A stretch of DNA of 56,943 nucleotides. Origin: an uncultured Clostridia bacterium. Lineage in GTDB: Bacteria > Bacillota > Clostridia > Christensenellales > UBA1242. Under the pieces are notes generated by a model. That model searched no databases. It had not been told where the DNA came from and worked only from the letters and a program-made list of their open reading frames with translations. Both the position numbers and the translations under genes were made by a program. Location of the stretch: contig CAMRSX010000009.1 of NCBI GenBank assembly GCA_947053595.1, forward strand, positions 1-56,943, written 5' to 3'. Positions 32,400 to 47,700 of the stretch are shown here, piece after piece (within the stretch, counting starts at the first letter, position 1; the number at the start of each line of letters is the position of its first letter).

Positions 32400-32634
32400 A
32401 TTATTTTTTTGACAATTTATTAATTTTTTTTGATTTTTAATTATTTTTAATTTTGCCCATTTTCTTGCCAAAAACATTGTTTTTTTGATGTTTAGAAGTG
32501 TCGCATTTTATGGGAAGAAAAATTGTTTTTGCCGCAAAAAAATTATGAGAAAAAAAATTGCTTTTAAATTAATTTTTTTTAAATTTTTTTAAATAATAAA
32601 AAAAATAATATTTTTTGAAACTTTTTGTCAAAAT

Positions 32635-32664
32635 TTGACTTTGGATTTGGCGCTATTATATAAT
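32635..32664 (+). promoter_or_regulatory. Promoter of the giant lipoprotein gene
   Basis: TTGACT (32635-32640), 18 nt, TATAAT (32659-32664). The leader is about 55 nt and carries GGAGGAG at 32718-32724, just before ATG 32727. This is the strongest vegetative promoter plus ribosome binding site in the window. Confidence 0.7.
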
Positions 32665-32726
32665 ATATATATCTTAAAAAATATGCTAAAAATTTGCTTA
32701 TTGCAAATATTAGTTTTGGAGGAGTC

Positions 32727-35700
32727 ATGAAAAAGTTTACTCTTGGAATTTTAAGCATTCTGTTTGCCTTTGGCGGCTTGGTGCTGTCGGCTTGTTGCGA
32801 AAAGAAAGTTTTGCTTTCTCTCTCCACGCAAGAGGTGACAATTTTCACCAACGACAGTTCGGCTGAAAATTATTTGGAGGCAAGCGTTGGACTGACTTTG
32901 GAAAACTCTTCTGCAGGAGTTTTGGTGGAGGTGGTGTCTGGACAAGACTGCATCAACGCCGATGCCTTTGCAACCCATCAAAAGGGCAATGAATATTCCT
33001 TCACAATTTCTGCTGTGAAAAGCGGAGAGGCAAAGGTGCGTGTCAGCGCGGTGGATGATGCCAAGCAAAGTCACGAAATTGCCGTGCATGTGAAGACGGT
33101 TGTGGAAAGCTTGGACGCCACACAAAACAACAAGAGCGATTTGTTTGTGGTGAAAGGCGCATTTAAAGATTTGCCAGTGGAGGATTATTTTGATTTTAAA
33201 CCAGTGACAGCCAACGTGACTGGCGCCACTTGGACTTTTGAAGAAAGTGGAACTTCGACGCTTTCAAACGGCACAGCTGAGATTGCCCGCATTGAAAACA
33301 ACAAATTGTTTGTTTCTGAAAATTGCAGCCTTGGACAAATTACACTTAGGGCAACATTTGTTTATAATGCCGAGGTTTTTGCCAATGTCACATTTGATGT
33401 GTTGGAAAACTCCACCATTGACAGCATGAAAATGGAAAACTTCTTTCTTGGCGAGCAAGTGCTGATTTCAAACGGCAGTGTGCAAAAAGAGGAAGTGGAG
33501 TTTGAACTTAAGCGCAACGATGCCAGAAAGTCTTCTGTCACTGGCAACATTGTTGTCAATTCAAAATATGCCGTCACACTTAGGCCAGTTTTGAAAACTT
33601 TGGACGGTGTGCTGCTGAGTGAAGCGGAGTTTGCGGATTATTTTAAGTTTAACATCACCAAGGTGGAAAATAACGAACTTCAAAACACAAAGGCATACAG
33701 CTTTGAGTTGAACGCTCAGGACGAGCGCAACATCAAAAAGTTTGGACAGTTTTTGTTTGGACTGCAAGTGGTGTATAACGATTATAATTATTCCATTTCC
33801 ACCAACGCGCTGAAAATTGGGCTTAATGCCAAGTATGCCGTTCAGGGCGTGGAACTTATTGGCGCAAATGGCGACAGTTTGAATTCCGGGCTTGTGGATG
33901 TGTTTTCAAACTACACCAACGGCTATGGCTTTGAAATTAACACCATTTTAAATCCAATCGATGTGGCTGTGGACAATGACATGTTTTACATCAATGTGGA
34001 TGTCAACCAGTTTCCGGGTTGGACGCGCAGCAGCAAGGTGACAGATTTTGTCAAGTTTTATGTTTCGGGTAAGCCACTGCAGTTTTCGGAAGTGGAAATT
34101 GGCAGCGCGCTTTATGCCTCAACGCAAGTTGCTTCGGGCACACACGTCTATGCGTGTGCTGGCGACGCAGTTTCTGGCATGGTGAGCGCTGTTGAGTTTG
34201 GCATTGTGCCCGTCAGCGACCCAACCAAGCAGGCATCGCTGTCCATGAATTTATATAAAACCTCTGCAGGAGAAAAACTTGAGGTGTCAAGCGAAGATGG
34301 GCAAGATGTTTCGCAGGTGTTTGTGTCTTCTGGAAGAGGTCAGGCAAACAGAGCGGCAACATATCGTCTTAAACTGGAGGGGATTTCTTCCAAATCTGGA
34401 CTTCAGCTTAAAACAGACGGAAATCAAAGATTCAACTTCTCTGCCATGAAAGAAATTTCTCGCAGCACAAACGATGAAGACCCTTTTGTTGTGGTGGAAT
34501 TTACGGCATCTTTGATTGGTTATGATTTTGAGGCAAAAACTGAGTTTTGGTTTGAGCATATTGCTGGAAAAGTTTCTGACAAGTTTTCACTTGAGGCATA
34601 TGTTCCATTAGACTCGGCTTCCATAACAAATGCCAATCCTCAATCTTCCAACGTTTACATAAGTCGCAAGGCGCTGCAGTCTTTTGTGCTTTTGGACGGC
34701 GTGATTACAACTTCCGATTCTGGAAACGAAAGCTTGTCGCACCTTCTGATGGAAAATGGCTCCACACTTCCAATAAATTGTGACTATCAGTCCATTCAGC
34801 AAAATGGCGTGGAATTTAAATATATGTCCTATCAGCTTTTTGTGAACAACATGTCTCTTTTGGGCGATTTTAGAGATTTGACAGAAGAAGAGCTGAAAAA
34901 CAAAGCCAACGAGTTGTATAACAACGATGGCTGGCTGAACTATATTCCAAGCTTTTTTAACTACTTTGAAGGCATGGGAAGCCAATATTTCACAATCAGC
35001 GAAGAGCGAATTTCTTTAACCGACACAGGCTTTGGCAATCGCGGGTTTGTGTGCGCATTGTTCAATGGATTCACAGACGGGCATCAGCCATACACCCTTG
35101 CAAGATTTTTTGCACTTGAAAGCTTTTATGCGGTGAATCATCTTTCTTCAAATGTTTCCGAAAAGCTGCTTTACACCACAGAAACACTGACGGAAAGCGA
35201 AGTTGCACGCGCCCGCGCTGATGTTTCCATTTCATTCAGGTCGGACGACAAAACCCCAACTTACACCACCAGCCTTTCTTGCTTCTCTTTCATCTCCGCA
35301 TTGGGCGAGGACGCTTTTCAGCTGAAAGCGGATGGCAGTTTGGACAATGGATATTACACCATCAGCGATATTTCTTTAAACAAAAACAAAACAGTGCCAC
35401 TTGGAAAATATTTGACATTCAGAATCACTGCCAACAGCACAAAATTGCAGCAAGAGTTCCATGACACCTTGACGATTTTATATTCCGACCCAAACAGCGC
35501 GCTGGTGCGCAGAACGGAAATTCAGCTGGAAATCAGAAATGTAGCAAGAATTGAAAATGTGGACTGGGTGAACAAAACGCAGGACGGCGAGATTTATTTG
35601 AATCTCACATCCAACAACCTCAGCGAACGGACGGCAAGCATTTCAACTTCTGTCATTCCTGCCCATGCAAATGACAAAGAGCTGACATATCAATTTTTTG

Positions 35701-38700
35701 CTTCCTCTGGAAATGCCAACTATCTTGGCATCACCTCTGTTGGAAAAGGGCAAAGTTTCAACCTCAGCATCAACACCACTGTGGGCGGCGTGGGATATCT
35801 TTACATTCTGCCAAAAGACATGGTGAAAACCGTGGACAATGTGCAGAAAGTTTTGCTTTATCGCTATGCCTTTGAAGACGGACAAAATGTTGCCAAGGCA
35901 ACTTACATCCGCTTGGACGAGCTGCATCAATATTATGACGACATTGTTGGAAATGGCGAGCAAAACGAAGACGACGGCGAATTTTTGAACTTCTTCTTCA
36001 ACAACAATGGCGACAAAATTTATAATCAAAACATCTTGCTTAAGATTAAGGTGACCATTGCGGACGGCTTGAACGAAGAGAGGGCAATTCGCATTTACAA
36101 CGCAGACGAACTTGCAAGAATTGACACTGCAAGATATTATCGCGTGATGAACAACCTTGTTTTGCAAGATTGGAAATCCATCACCAACTTCTCTGGTATG
36201 ATTTTTGGCAACGACGAACTTGTCACGCTTTCCATGCTTGGAAACAGCCAAACCTTTGTCAAAAACAATCACGGAACGTTGAAGGACTTGACATTCAACG
36301 GCTTTGTTTCAAGCAAAGAGAGGGCGGCAGGCTTTGTTGTGGGCTCCAACTTTGGCACGCTGCAAAACATTGTGGTGGATGTTTACAGCAACAACAAACA
36401 GCACCAAAGCAGCCAGCTTGTGATTTCGTGCGACACGCAAGACGCGTTTGCGGGCGGAATTGCGGGGCAAAACAATGGCATACTTGAAAACTGCTTCACA
36501 TATGGGCTGTCAATCAAGGCGCAAGGGTGCCTTTATGTTGGCGGAATTGCGGGGCAAAATGAAGGACAAATTGAGGGTTGCGGAGTGGAGTTTTATGACT
36601 TTGCATCTTCAGAAGCTGGCACAGCCTCTTGCAACAGCATTGAAGCAAATGCTGCTGTTGGCGGAATTGTGGGCTATGCAGCCAGCGGAAGCAGAATTGT
36701 TAAATCTTATGCCTTTGCATATCCACTTGCAGACGAAAACAAAAATGTGAACCACAAGCAAGTTTTGAAGACTGGCGGAGTGATTGGCGCGTTTATGGCG
36801 TCCAACGAAGCTGGCGCAAAGGTGAGCGAAAGCTATGCTTATTTTGGAGATTTGAAAACTCCAACAACCCCAGCCAACTCTATGGCAGAAATGGCGCAAT
36901 TTGAAAATTCTTATTTGACATACTTCACAGGCTCCACCTTTGAAATGTGCGTGTATGTGAAGACACAATTTTCTTTCTCTCAAGCAGATGGCTCTTACAA
37001 CGCCTCTTTCCCAGATGGCACATTTGTTCGTCCACTGTTTTTAAATGGCAGCCAAATTCCAACATCTGGAAGCGTGCCACAAAGCGGCTGGACAAGCGTT
37101 GCAGCGCTTTTGTCAAGCGACATTTGGGAGTTTGGAAACATTGACGAAGCTGGCGTTTGGACGCAAAACGGCATGGATTCCACCCTCAACTTTGGATTTA
37201 TGCATCTTAAAAATGTCAGCCACAATGTTGCGCTGGATGTGGACAGCCTTTTGGTGAACTCTGTTTCACTTGCAAATGGCAACATTCAAAGCTTAAGCGT
37301 TGATGAAAGCAAAGGCATTGTGTTCTTTTATGATGTGTTGCAGTCTGTTGCCAACGCGTCAGAGCAGAACGCCCTGAACAACCTCAACACCATCTCTTTG
37401 GCAAAACTTTTTGGCATTTCTGCCAAGCAGGCAAGAACGATGCTGATTTCAACCACATCCACAGATGTTTCTGTTGACACCACCAGCATTAAGATGAGAA
37501 ATGTCAACCTCGCTGGCTTTAAGTTGACCGTTTATTCCAAAATGGACTTTACAAAGTTTAAGGAATTTGAATTTGTTGTGCTTAACAACATGCCAAAACT
37601 TCTGACATCCATCAGTGAAACTCCACTTGTGGACGGGCAAAACATTCGTCTGCAAAAGGATGGACAAATTGAAATTACGCACACCTTGGACAACAATATA
37701 TATCTTGGCTCTGCACAAGCATATCAAACTCAAAAGAGTGGATATTCCTTCCTTTCCACCTTTGTTGACCAAAATGGTGAAGTGCTGGAAAGCAATCAGT
37801 TTGCAGCGCTTGGCACTGCAAATCAATCCCTTTATTTGACAGGCTTGAAAAGTGGTGGCTCGGCTGATGTGAAGTCTTACATAACACTTAAAAACTTTGA
37901 AAAAGACGGCTTCAAACAGGCGCTGGAAGAGGCAATTCAACGCAACTTCAGCGTGAGTGTCTTTGACGGCGCAAAAAGCTTGAATGTTAAAAACACCACT
38001 GCGGTTTCTTTCAAAACGTCAGAATATGGCGTTGTGAATGTGGAGCTTGTTTCGGACGACGAACAAGACAACCTTGTGTTTGGGCTTAAGTTTGGACAGA
38101 GAAGCTGGTCGGCTGCTTCCAACAGCAACACCCGCGCTGTTTCCTTTGTTGTGGACAACAAGTTGACATTGGATGTTTCTTGGACACTAATTTCAACCGA
38201 TGCAAACAAATTTGCGTATCGTGTGATTGTGAAGGTAAATGCCGAAAAGCGTCACCTTGTTGATGCTGATTATGAAGGGCTTACGCTCACCATTGGCGCA
38301 TTGACAAATTCTGCGCTGAAAGGCAGCGTGACAATCAACGTCAAAAAGCAAAATGTGGAAGACATCAATGTTTTGGCATATTCTGTTGGCAGCAGAAACA
38401 TCCAAAACGGAGTGATTTATTATCGCGTTTCTGACAAAATCATCAACACGCTCACTCCTGCATCGGATGCTATTGTTGCTGTGGATGTCAGCCCAGCATA
38501 TTCTGTGATGACACATTTTGACCTTGTTTACAGCGCCATTGCCGAGGAGGCTGGCTCTTCTGGCACAATCAACATTTCAAGATTGCAATTTAATGAAAAC
38601 TATGGCTTCTTTGTTGACAACTCCAGCACGCTTAACATCGAAAACGGCATTAGGGTGAATGTCACAGAGGCAGACAGAAAATCCAGCGGAAGATTTTATT

Positions 38701-41700
38701 TCAGAATTTATGTTTCCAGTGCTTTCAAAAAAAGCAGCCTAAGCTTTAAAGCCACCTTCTATAACAAAGAAGAACAAGTGCGCTTTGGGTTGATGGATAT
38801 GTCAGTTACATATCTTCGCGAAGCCTCGGTGAAAGTGGACAAAAACCTTTTGGTGAAGGGTGAATCCACAAAAGTGACGGTGACAGTTGAGGCTGGCAAA
38901 AAGTTGAATCGTCTGTTTTTGAAAAACGACGGCTCCAACATCACTTTAACGGCGCCAGTTGCAACCATGGACGAAAGCGGACAAATGACAACATACACGG
39001 CCTTTTTAAGGGCGCGCGTGAATGCCACTGTGGCAGATGGAAGCGGAGTGTTTTATGTTTGTGCTGAGGTGCAAGACATTGTCAACGGCAGCGCTGCAAG
39101 AAAAATCAGTGAAGTGGCAGTCAGCCTTGTGGACTTCTCGCTGGGTGTGCAAACCGATTCTGCCAACAAGGTGACTTCTGGCATTTCTGTGATGGGCAGC
39201 AGCGGGCAGGCAACTTACAAAAATGGCAACTCTTATGACGTGCTTTATTCTTACATTGGCGCAACCGACAACCTGATGTTTGACTATTCCCTTCTGCCAG
39301 AAAACTATGATTACAACTTCAACAACCCAGAAGAAATTAAGGCTGTGGAAGAGATTGAAAAAGAACGCACAAAGTTCTTAAGAAACAACAACTATGCCAA
39401 CTCAAAAATTGGATATTATATAAATTATAATTACGATAAAGAATATGGCATATTTAATCCTCTCACGCTGAAAATGCAACTTTCTTATGCAGAAAGTGAG
39501 CTTTCATCCAATGCAATTTTCAATCAGCAGACGGGCACTTTTGTTAAAAATCCAAGCAACAACATTTTTGATATTGCAGAAAAAGAAAACTCGGATGGAA
39601 ACATCTTGCAAATCACCGGAAGAAAAACCGGACAACAACTGATGAAGTTGACAACCACGGTGTATTATCAAAATGAAGAACATTCCTTTGATTATTATTT
39701 CTTGATTGTGGTGGAATTGTGGTCGGATGAAGAAACTCCAACCATCATCTCAACTGCCCAGCAGTTTGTTGATTTTGCCACAAACTCTGAAAAGCCAGAC
39801 GATTACATTCTTATGGACGACATTGTGCTTGACAATTACACACCGCTGTCCACTGACTTAATCAAAAGTTTGGACGGAAATGGCTTCACCATTCACATCA
39901 ACAGCTTTGCAATGCCAGAGGGCAACGCACTTAAACTTGCGCTTTTTGACACCGTCAAAAAGGACACCATCTTGAAAAATGTGCGCGTCAACCTTTATGA
40001 AGGTGGACAGCTTTCTGTGGATGTCAGCCAATATCGCAACATCAGCATTGCTGGCTTTGCCATTCAAAACGAAGGCATCATATATAACTGCGAGGTGCTT
40101 TCATACAAGAGCACACATCAAATGGTGGACAGGGCAGTCAATGGATTGGTGGTGAAATATTCGCTTGGCAAGGGCATGGACAATGTGTCACTTTCGGGTG
40201 CATATGTTTTGGAAAATAACATTCAAAGCACAATTGCAGGCTTTGTGGGCACCAACAATGCCTCCATCATCAACAGCCGCGTGGGCGGAGAAAGCTTTAA
40301 GAGCATCATTGGCATTGCGGGCACAAAATATTTGCAAACAGAAAAACTTGGCGTGTTCAGCATTGTTGGACAAGTGGATGTTGCTGGCTTTGCAGCATCA
40401 AACGATGGGCAAATAAGCGCTTGTTTTGCAAAAAATGTGGACATATTGAACGAATTTGCTTCCACAACTGGCAAAACAGCTGGTTTTGCACTGACAAACA
40501 CCAAAAGCATTCAGGGCAGCTTTGCAGAAGGCGCGTTTGAGGAAAAAACGCCAGAAGAGGCAGCAGTTGTTGTGGCAACAAAAACCCATGTTTCGGGAAT
40601 TGGCGTGGTGTCGGCTTTTCTTCACACCAACCGCGGGGCAGTGAAAAACTGCTATGCAAACCTTGCTGTGGACAACAAAAACAATGTTCCTGCTTTTGCT
40701 TCTGGCTTTGTTTACATCAACGAATCTGGCGAAGTTGACTTGTGTTACACCGCAAGTGAGGTTTCGGATGTTGATGTGCATCAGATGCCTTTCACAGGGG
40801 TGGATGCGGCAGTAAACTCGCTTAACACAGGAAAAATTTCAAATTCTTATTTCTTCACTCCAAACCCTTCAGGTGGCGGCAAGGAGACAAGCGTCACAAT
40901 GGGCGTTACGGCAGTGACAAACATTGTTTCAAAACCAGAAAACGCGCTTTATGGCTTTAACTTTGCAACAAGTGAAGATTCTTATGACGGCATTTGGAAG
41001 GCAACCGACAACGGCATTTCGCTTGTTGGAGCAAATAAGATTGCAATTTCAAACAGATATGCCGTAACTGACAAAGACCAAATTTCAATTTTCTATAACA
41101 AAACCCTGATTGATGCCACCACGCTTCGCTCGGTTGACATCTCATATGGCGGAGAAAACAATCCAATCATCATTCGCGATGCTTATGATTTTGCAGTGGC
41201 AACAGGAAAGGCAACCACAAAAGAAATTTCGGCATACAAAGAATATTACAACAACACACAAGTGTTTGGGCACTATCGCTTTGTTCAAGACATCGACATG
41301 GACGACATCAATCAAGACGCCTTGGAAGGCGTGGCTGTCACACTGACAACCACAGAAAAAACCTTCTTGGGACACTTGGACGGAAACGGATTTACGCTTT
41401 CAAACATCAACTTGGGCACCACGCTTGCTTTGGACAGCTATGGCTTGTTTGCAAGGCTGAAAGGCGCCGTGGTGATGAACTTGCACCTTGTTGTGGAAAG
41501 CGTGCATGACGCTCACGCAATGGTGGTGGGTGCATTGGCAGGCGTGGCAATTGACAGCAAAATTATTTCCATTTCAATCGAGCCTTCGGGCGAGGACAAC
41601 GAAAGCACTTCCATCATGGGAAGAGGCATTGTTGGCGGCGTGGTTGGAATGTTGCTTGGGCGCAGCGTGCTTTATAATGTCACAGCAGGAAACATCAAAA

Positions 41701-44700
41701 TTGACTCTTCTTACAATGGCGACAAAGATGTTGGAAGCAACAAAATTTACACCAGCCAAATCAGAAACTTAATTAGAGATGATTCTTCTCTTTCAAATGT
41801 GGTGAAATACCTTTCTTATGTTGGCGCACTTGTGGGCTATGTGGACATATACAATCCTGCAAACGTCGACTATGTCAGATTTTCCAACACTTTGGAAGTG
41901 AGTGACTATGACATTGTCAACGCTCATGTGGAAGGTTCTGTTGGCGTTTATGGCGAAGTTGCCGGCGGACTGTTTGGATATGTTGGCGACAACACCTATG
42001 TTTATGATGCCAGCCTTGAGGCTGCAGCATCATCCTATATCATTGCAAAAAATCTGTATTCGGGCGGGTTGATTGGCGAAAACTATGGCGGATTGTTTGC
42101 TGTGAGCGCAGAGTATGCAGAAAATCAAGACGAAATTGAAAGCGGTGAGTTTTTGTACTATGCTTCCAATGCCAACGTAGAGCGCGGGCAGATGGACATC
42201 TTCTCTCACAAAATCAACGAAAAAGACGCACCTCTGTTTGTTGGCGGAATTGCTGGATATATGGGTGGCGGCTATATTTACACGGGCTATAACAAACTGA
42301 ACGTTGTGTCTTTGGGCAAAGAAACCAAAGCCGTGGGCGGAATCATCGGCTTGGCAGACCATAGCAACACGTCATATCAGCTCACCTTTGTGCACGAATC
42401 GCCAACAGCCAACATATTGATTCACGATGTTTATGCTTCGGGAGATGTTCAAACGGCGGGTGGCGTCAGCGGCGGAATCATTGGTATGATTGGTAAAACA
42501 GATGGCACCATGCCAACTATCGCAATGAAAGATGTTTTGGCAATGAATTATTATTCCTATGAAGGCACTTCGCTTGCTGGCGACAGCTCTTATGTTGTTT
42601 CGGCAGACGACAATGTGCTTCAAAGCAACAATCACTTTGTGCTGATTGGCGCTTTGCAGGAAAACAAACTTTTGTCCACAATTTACATCATCAACAGCGA
42701 CAACGACGCCTTCGACCTTGCCAGAAACCACATGCTTTCTGGCGGAAAGACTGGCAGTAACACTGTTGGCGGCTATGGTCAACTTAGGCTGGGCAATGCA
42801 AAACTGAACTTGCATCCATTTGGCTTTGATGTTGATTGGGCAAAATTGCCAAGCAAAGAAGCAGACGCATCTGATTATGAGGCTTACAGAAACAGCGTGT
42901 TTAAAAAGGTGATGAATGTTCAACATATTGGAAATCTCTCTTCCATGCCAGCGGCTTATGTGCAGTTTAACAATTATTTCCTTCTCAATGGCTGGGAAGA
43001 AAGCTTCTGGGGGCACACTCAAGACAAACTTTTCCCACACATCGACCTCTTCCCTAAGGACAAAATTGTTTATTGGGATGCCACAGAAAAAAGCACGCAA
43101 AATGTCATTCAAAAAATCAGAGATAACCCTTCTGTGACGGTGGTTGTCAGAGGCAGAACAAGCGAAGATGACAACAGCAAAGAATTTGCGGATATTGACC
43201 TATCAAGCAACTCCAGCTATGCAGCCGAGTTTGACACCATAAAATCGTTCAGCGGCACCCTCATTTCATATTATGCATATCACGCTGTCAAGATTGGCAC
43301 AGTGAATTCAAAAATTCAAAGTTATGGCGGAGCGCAAGGCGCAGACCCTGGCATCATTGTTGACAAGGCACTTTTTGAAACCCTTTCAAGTGGTGCCGTG
43401 GTTGAAGGCTTGAACATATATCTTGTTGCACCAAAAGCGCAAGAAGACGCACGGGCAAACGAAGAAATTGGTTTCAGTTTGGTTGATAAGGATGTCAACG
43501 AAACTGTGTTTAGGGATTTAAACATTGTCTTCAACAACAATGTCAAACTTACAGCCCAGACAGTTGTGCTTGATGGGCAGTCAGAAGTTTTTGCTGCAGC
43601 AGGCGCAATTGCTCCAGCGGCGCTGTCAACTTCTTTCCTCAACATCAAGCTGACAATGAGGCAAAACGCTGGCAACTTCACTTTTGAAAATCCAAATGGC
43701 ACTCAGCAAAGGGATGCATATTTTGGCGTGCTTGCGGGCTATATGGAACAAAACAGCAACTTCACCAATGTGACGGTGGAAGGAATTGTCTTTGAAAATG
43801 TGGACGCAAATGACAACGCAACAGCAGAAAGAGCAATCAACATAAGCTTCAATGTGAAAGAAGCGCAAGACTTCTGTGGCGGACTTTATGCTGGCGTAAT
43901 CAACAAGCGCTCGGCAAAAATGAATGTCATCTTGGATGTCAACAAGGTGGAAAACGTCAACATAACTCTTGAAAATGGCGAAGAGGGCTGTGACATTGAT
44001 GGAACCACTCACCTTGGCGGTTATGTGGGCTTTGTGTCAGGCGTGGACTCTGTCACCTTTGATGGAAAGGCTTCCTCCGCAGACGAAAAAGGCATAACCA
44101 TCATTCAAAATGCAAGTGTTTCTTCTTTAAACGCGGGCTTGGCATTTGGATATGTCAATGCACAAATTTCCGTTGTCAACAATCAAACTCTGACAAAACT
44201 TAAGGGAGGGATATATCAAGGAGCGGATGCTTTCACTGGCGAAGCAAAAATTGGCGGCTTTGCAGGATACACAGAAAGCCGTGTCAACATTCAAGGGCTG
44301 ACGGTGGAGCTGAACGTTGCAAAATTGAAGAAAGTTGAGGACAAAGATGTCATTCCAACTTATGTTGATGCCGATGGAAAATCAACTGTGTTTGACGACA
44401 ACAAGTTTGATTATGAAACTGATTTAAGCTCTTTTGTCACAAGCGATGCTTTGGACAACTCTTTTGGCGGAATTATTGGCTTTGCAGGTGGCACGGTGGA
44501 CATCTCTGGCATTGTCACCATTGAAGGCGTTGTGGATGTGGAAGTTAACAATGCCACCAGCGGTGACAAGGCAGAAATTGCTGTGGGTGGATTTGTTGGA
44601 AAAATGCGGGGAAGTGCAAACATTGCAACCAACTGCACAAACAAACTCAACGTTTCTGTCAGAGAAAGTGTTCCTGCAGGAGAAACCACAGCGCGTCAAT

Positions 44701-47700
44701 CCTACAAACAAATAACGGCAAATGTTGGCGGAATTGTTGGGCTTGTGGATTTTAAGGGCAACTCTGGACTGACAATCAAAATTGGCAGCGAAATTTCTTA
44801 CACCAACTATGTTGGAACAGTGCTTTCCAATGTGCACACTCTCAACTTTGGCGGCGCAATTGGCAATTTGGAAAGAGATGGACAACCTTCAATCACAATC
44901 ACAAAAACCGCTTTTGGCGGCGCAGTTAAGGTTTATGGCAAAAACACCAACAAGGGCGTTGTTGCTGCTGGCGGTGTGCTGGGATATTCGGATTATTTGA
45001 TTGAAAACTTTAAAAGCACTTACAACACCATTTCCGATTGTCGCACCTATGGCGATGTGTTTGTGATTTATCCAGAATCGGACACCGACAGGCTTGCAGC
45101 TTATTACTTTGGCGGAATTGTGGGCAGCGCAGCATATTTTGACATCAAAAATTGCTCCACAATCATGACAACTTTCAACAGCCGCTTTGCTGTTTCATAC
45201 ACAGATTCCAACACAAAGGGCACCAGCAGTGGCAACAACTTTGTTGGTGCGCTTGTGGGCGGAAATCGCGAAGCAAACACATATCTTGGCAACAGATATT
45301 CTTCTGGCGTGATTATGGCATATCAGCAAGAACTTACAGAAGATGAGCTTAATGACGGCGGTTTGGATTGCAGCTATGGCGTGAGTGGCACAAAATATCA
45401 GGGCTATACAAACAAACTTGAAGCCAACAGCAATCCTTCCGAAGAAGAAAGCAGTATTCCTGACATTTTGGAAGATTTTGACAACTTCAGAACAGAAGCG
45501 GGCGCAGGACACAAATTGAATCCAGCAGAGTGGAAGAGTGTTGTGGAAGATTCCAACAACCAAAACACACAAGCCTTCAATGGCATAAATTGGTATGTCT
45601 TAAAAGACAACAAAGAAGTTTCAACCACAAACACAGAGTTAGACAAATCTGCGGCTTTGTTTAAAAACTTCAGCAATGCAGCATTTGTTGGAAACGGCTT
45701 CACCCTCAAAGTGCAAGATTCACGAGATGCAACGGGCAGTGCATTTGGCAGTTTGGTGGACAGCATGGGAAAACTTGACTCTACACAGCCAACTTTCAAC
45801 CTCATCTCAGGCTTGATTTTGGATTTGAATGTTTCTGCAGACATCTCCGCGAATGAAAATGAAACCTATGCTTATGGCGGAGTTGCAGGTGAAACATATG
45901 GCAATTCGTTCATTTATGGCGTGGGCGTGAAGGGCAACCTTTCTGTTGGCGGAAAGAACAATCAGCTTAAGCTTGGCGGAATGATTGGAAACATGTGCGG
46001 CGGCATGATTGCCGAGTGCTTTGTTGATGCCACAATTTCTTATCGCGCAGCACTGAATGGACATGTTGCAGGAATTGCCAACCTCAGCCAACAAAACAAC
46101 ACAATCAAGGCAACCTATTCTTCTGGGTTGATTGAAACATATGTCAATGTTCCAATTTACACCTTTGCTGGTGTCACTGGGGCGGATGACACGCAAACTG
46201 GGGCGGATGACACGCAAAATGGCATTTATTTCATAGATTGTTATTCCATCTCTCAAACCAAGCGCATGGATGTAAATCAAACAAACATTGCAGACTTTGT
46301 GCAGACGGCAACAAAAGGAAATTATTTCATCAGCGTGCATAATCCCGATGCAACAGCAGATGCAACAGCAGGTGCAATGTTTGGACAAGTGGTTCATGGT
46401 TGCGATTCAGTAAAAGGTGGCAAGGATGTTGAAAATGGCAAGGATGTTGAAAATTTGTCATTGCCATACGGCAGTGAAGACCTAATCAGAAAGGGCAGCA
46501 TTTTTGTGAAAAACGACGAGGGAAACGCTTATGACATGAATTGGTATTTCAACCCTTATGTCAACTATGGCTTTGCTTCACATGGCTTTGGGTATCTCAA
46601 AAATGTGACAACTTACACCCGCACTCCAAAAGATAAGGAAAAGACGGCTGAAGTGGAAGCAACGGCGGAAGAGGAAGAGAAGAAAGACGCTCTCACTTTG
46701 GAATATGATTACACTGCTGTGGACTATGCCACAATTTTGAAAAATATGACGAACAACAAACAAGCTAGCGCGGTGAATGGAGATGGCACTGTTGAAGATA
46801 AAAATAAGTGGTTCATTGGCGTGCCAAACCTTGGCAAGTTTGTTCAAATGGTGAATACTGTTAAAAACGATGCAGGCAACAAATATTCTTACCAATATCG
46901 TTTTGTGTTGACTTATGACATCACCATGAAAAAATCTGATGTTTATAATCAAAATATAGGACAAACAGAAAAAGATTTGATTATTGATGGTGCGGGACAC
47001 ACCTTGGATTTCTCATTCACAGAAAGCAGTTATAAAATTACAGCTTCAACCTCAACTGACAATGAAACAACATACACTGGAAGTTTAACCGACGACGAAG
47101 TATTGACAAACCCTGTGTTTAACAATGTGATTGGAAGCATTGAAAACCTGCGTCTTGTGGATTTGACGGTTGGCAGCAGCACCACAGCAAGAGGCACGCT
47201 GGCAAACACCGTTGAAGGCAATTTAACCAACCTGACAGTGATTGGAAATTTAACAACATCATATATTGACACCAATCAAACCAACAACAAGAACACTTTA
47301 AGTGCAATTGGTGGCGTGGCAGGACAGGTGACTGGAAATGTGACAGCAGTCAACTCTGCAGTGAATGTCACAACAACTGCAAGTGGTGTTGTTGGCGGCA
47401 TTGTGGGACAAATTGCAGGCGGACAAATTTCTTACTGCTCCAACAGCGGGCAAGTGGTTTCAACGGCTTCAACAGACAACTATTATGTGGAAGAACTTGA
47501 ATTTTTGCCAATTGGGCCAGATGGCAAAGTGGTGCAAGAGGGTGAAGAAACAAAGTATAATGTTGGTGGCTTTGTTTATAAAGCTGAAAATGGTCACCTT
47601 GTTGATAATCATCTTCAAACAAACACTGCCATTGCTTTGGTTGCAAACCTGACTGTTGGCGGAATTGTGGGCTATGCAAACAATGCCACCATCACAAATT

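Larger units (their letters stand above)
32254..32726. other. AT-rich gap before the giant gene
   Basis: No gene is supported in these 473 bases. The stretch 32330-32660 consists almost wholly of A and T runs. It includes a hairpin at 32361-32399 (AAAATGC-type arms with A/T runs) that can end spoIIID transcription. The start of the gap has repeated GTGAAAAA-like units (32270-32320). The giant gene's promoter is at the end. Confidence 0.6.
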
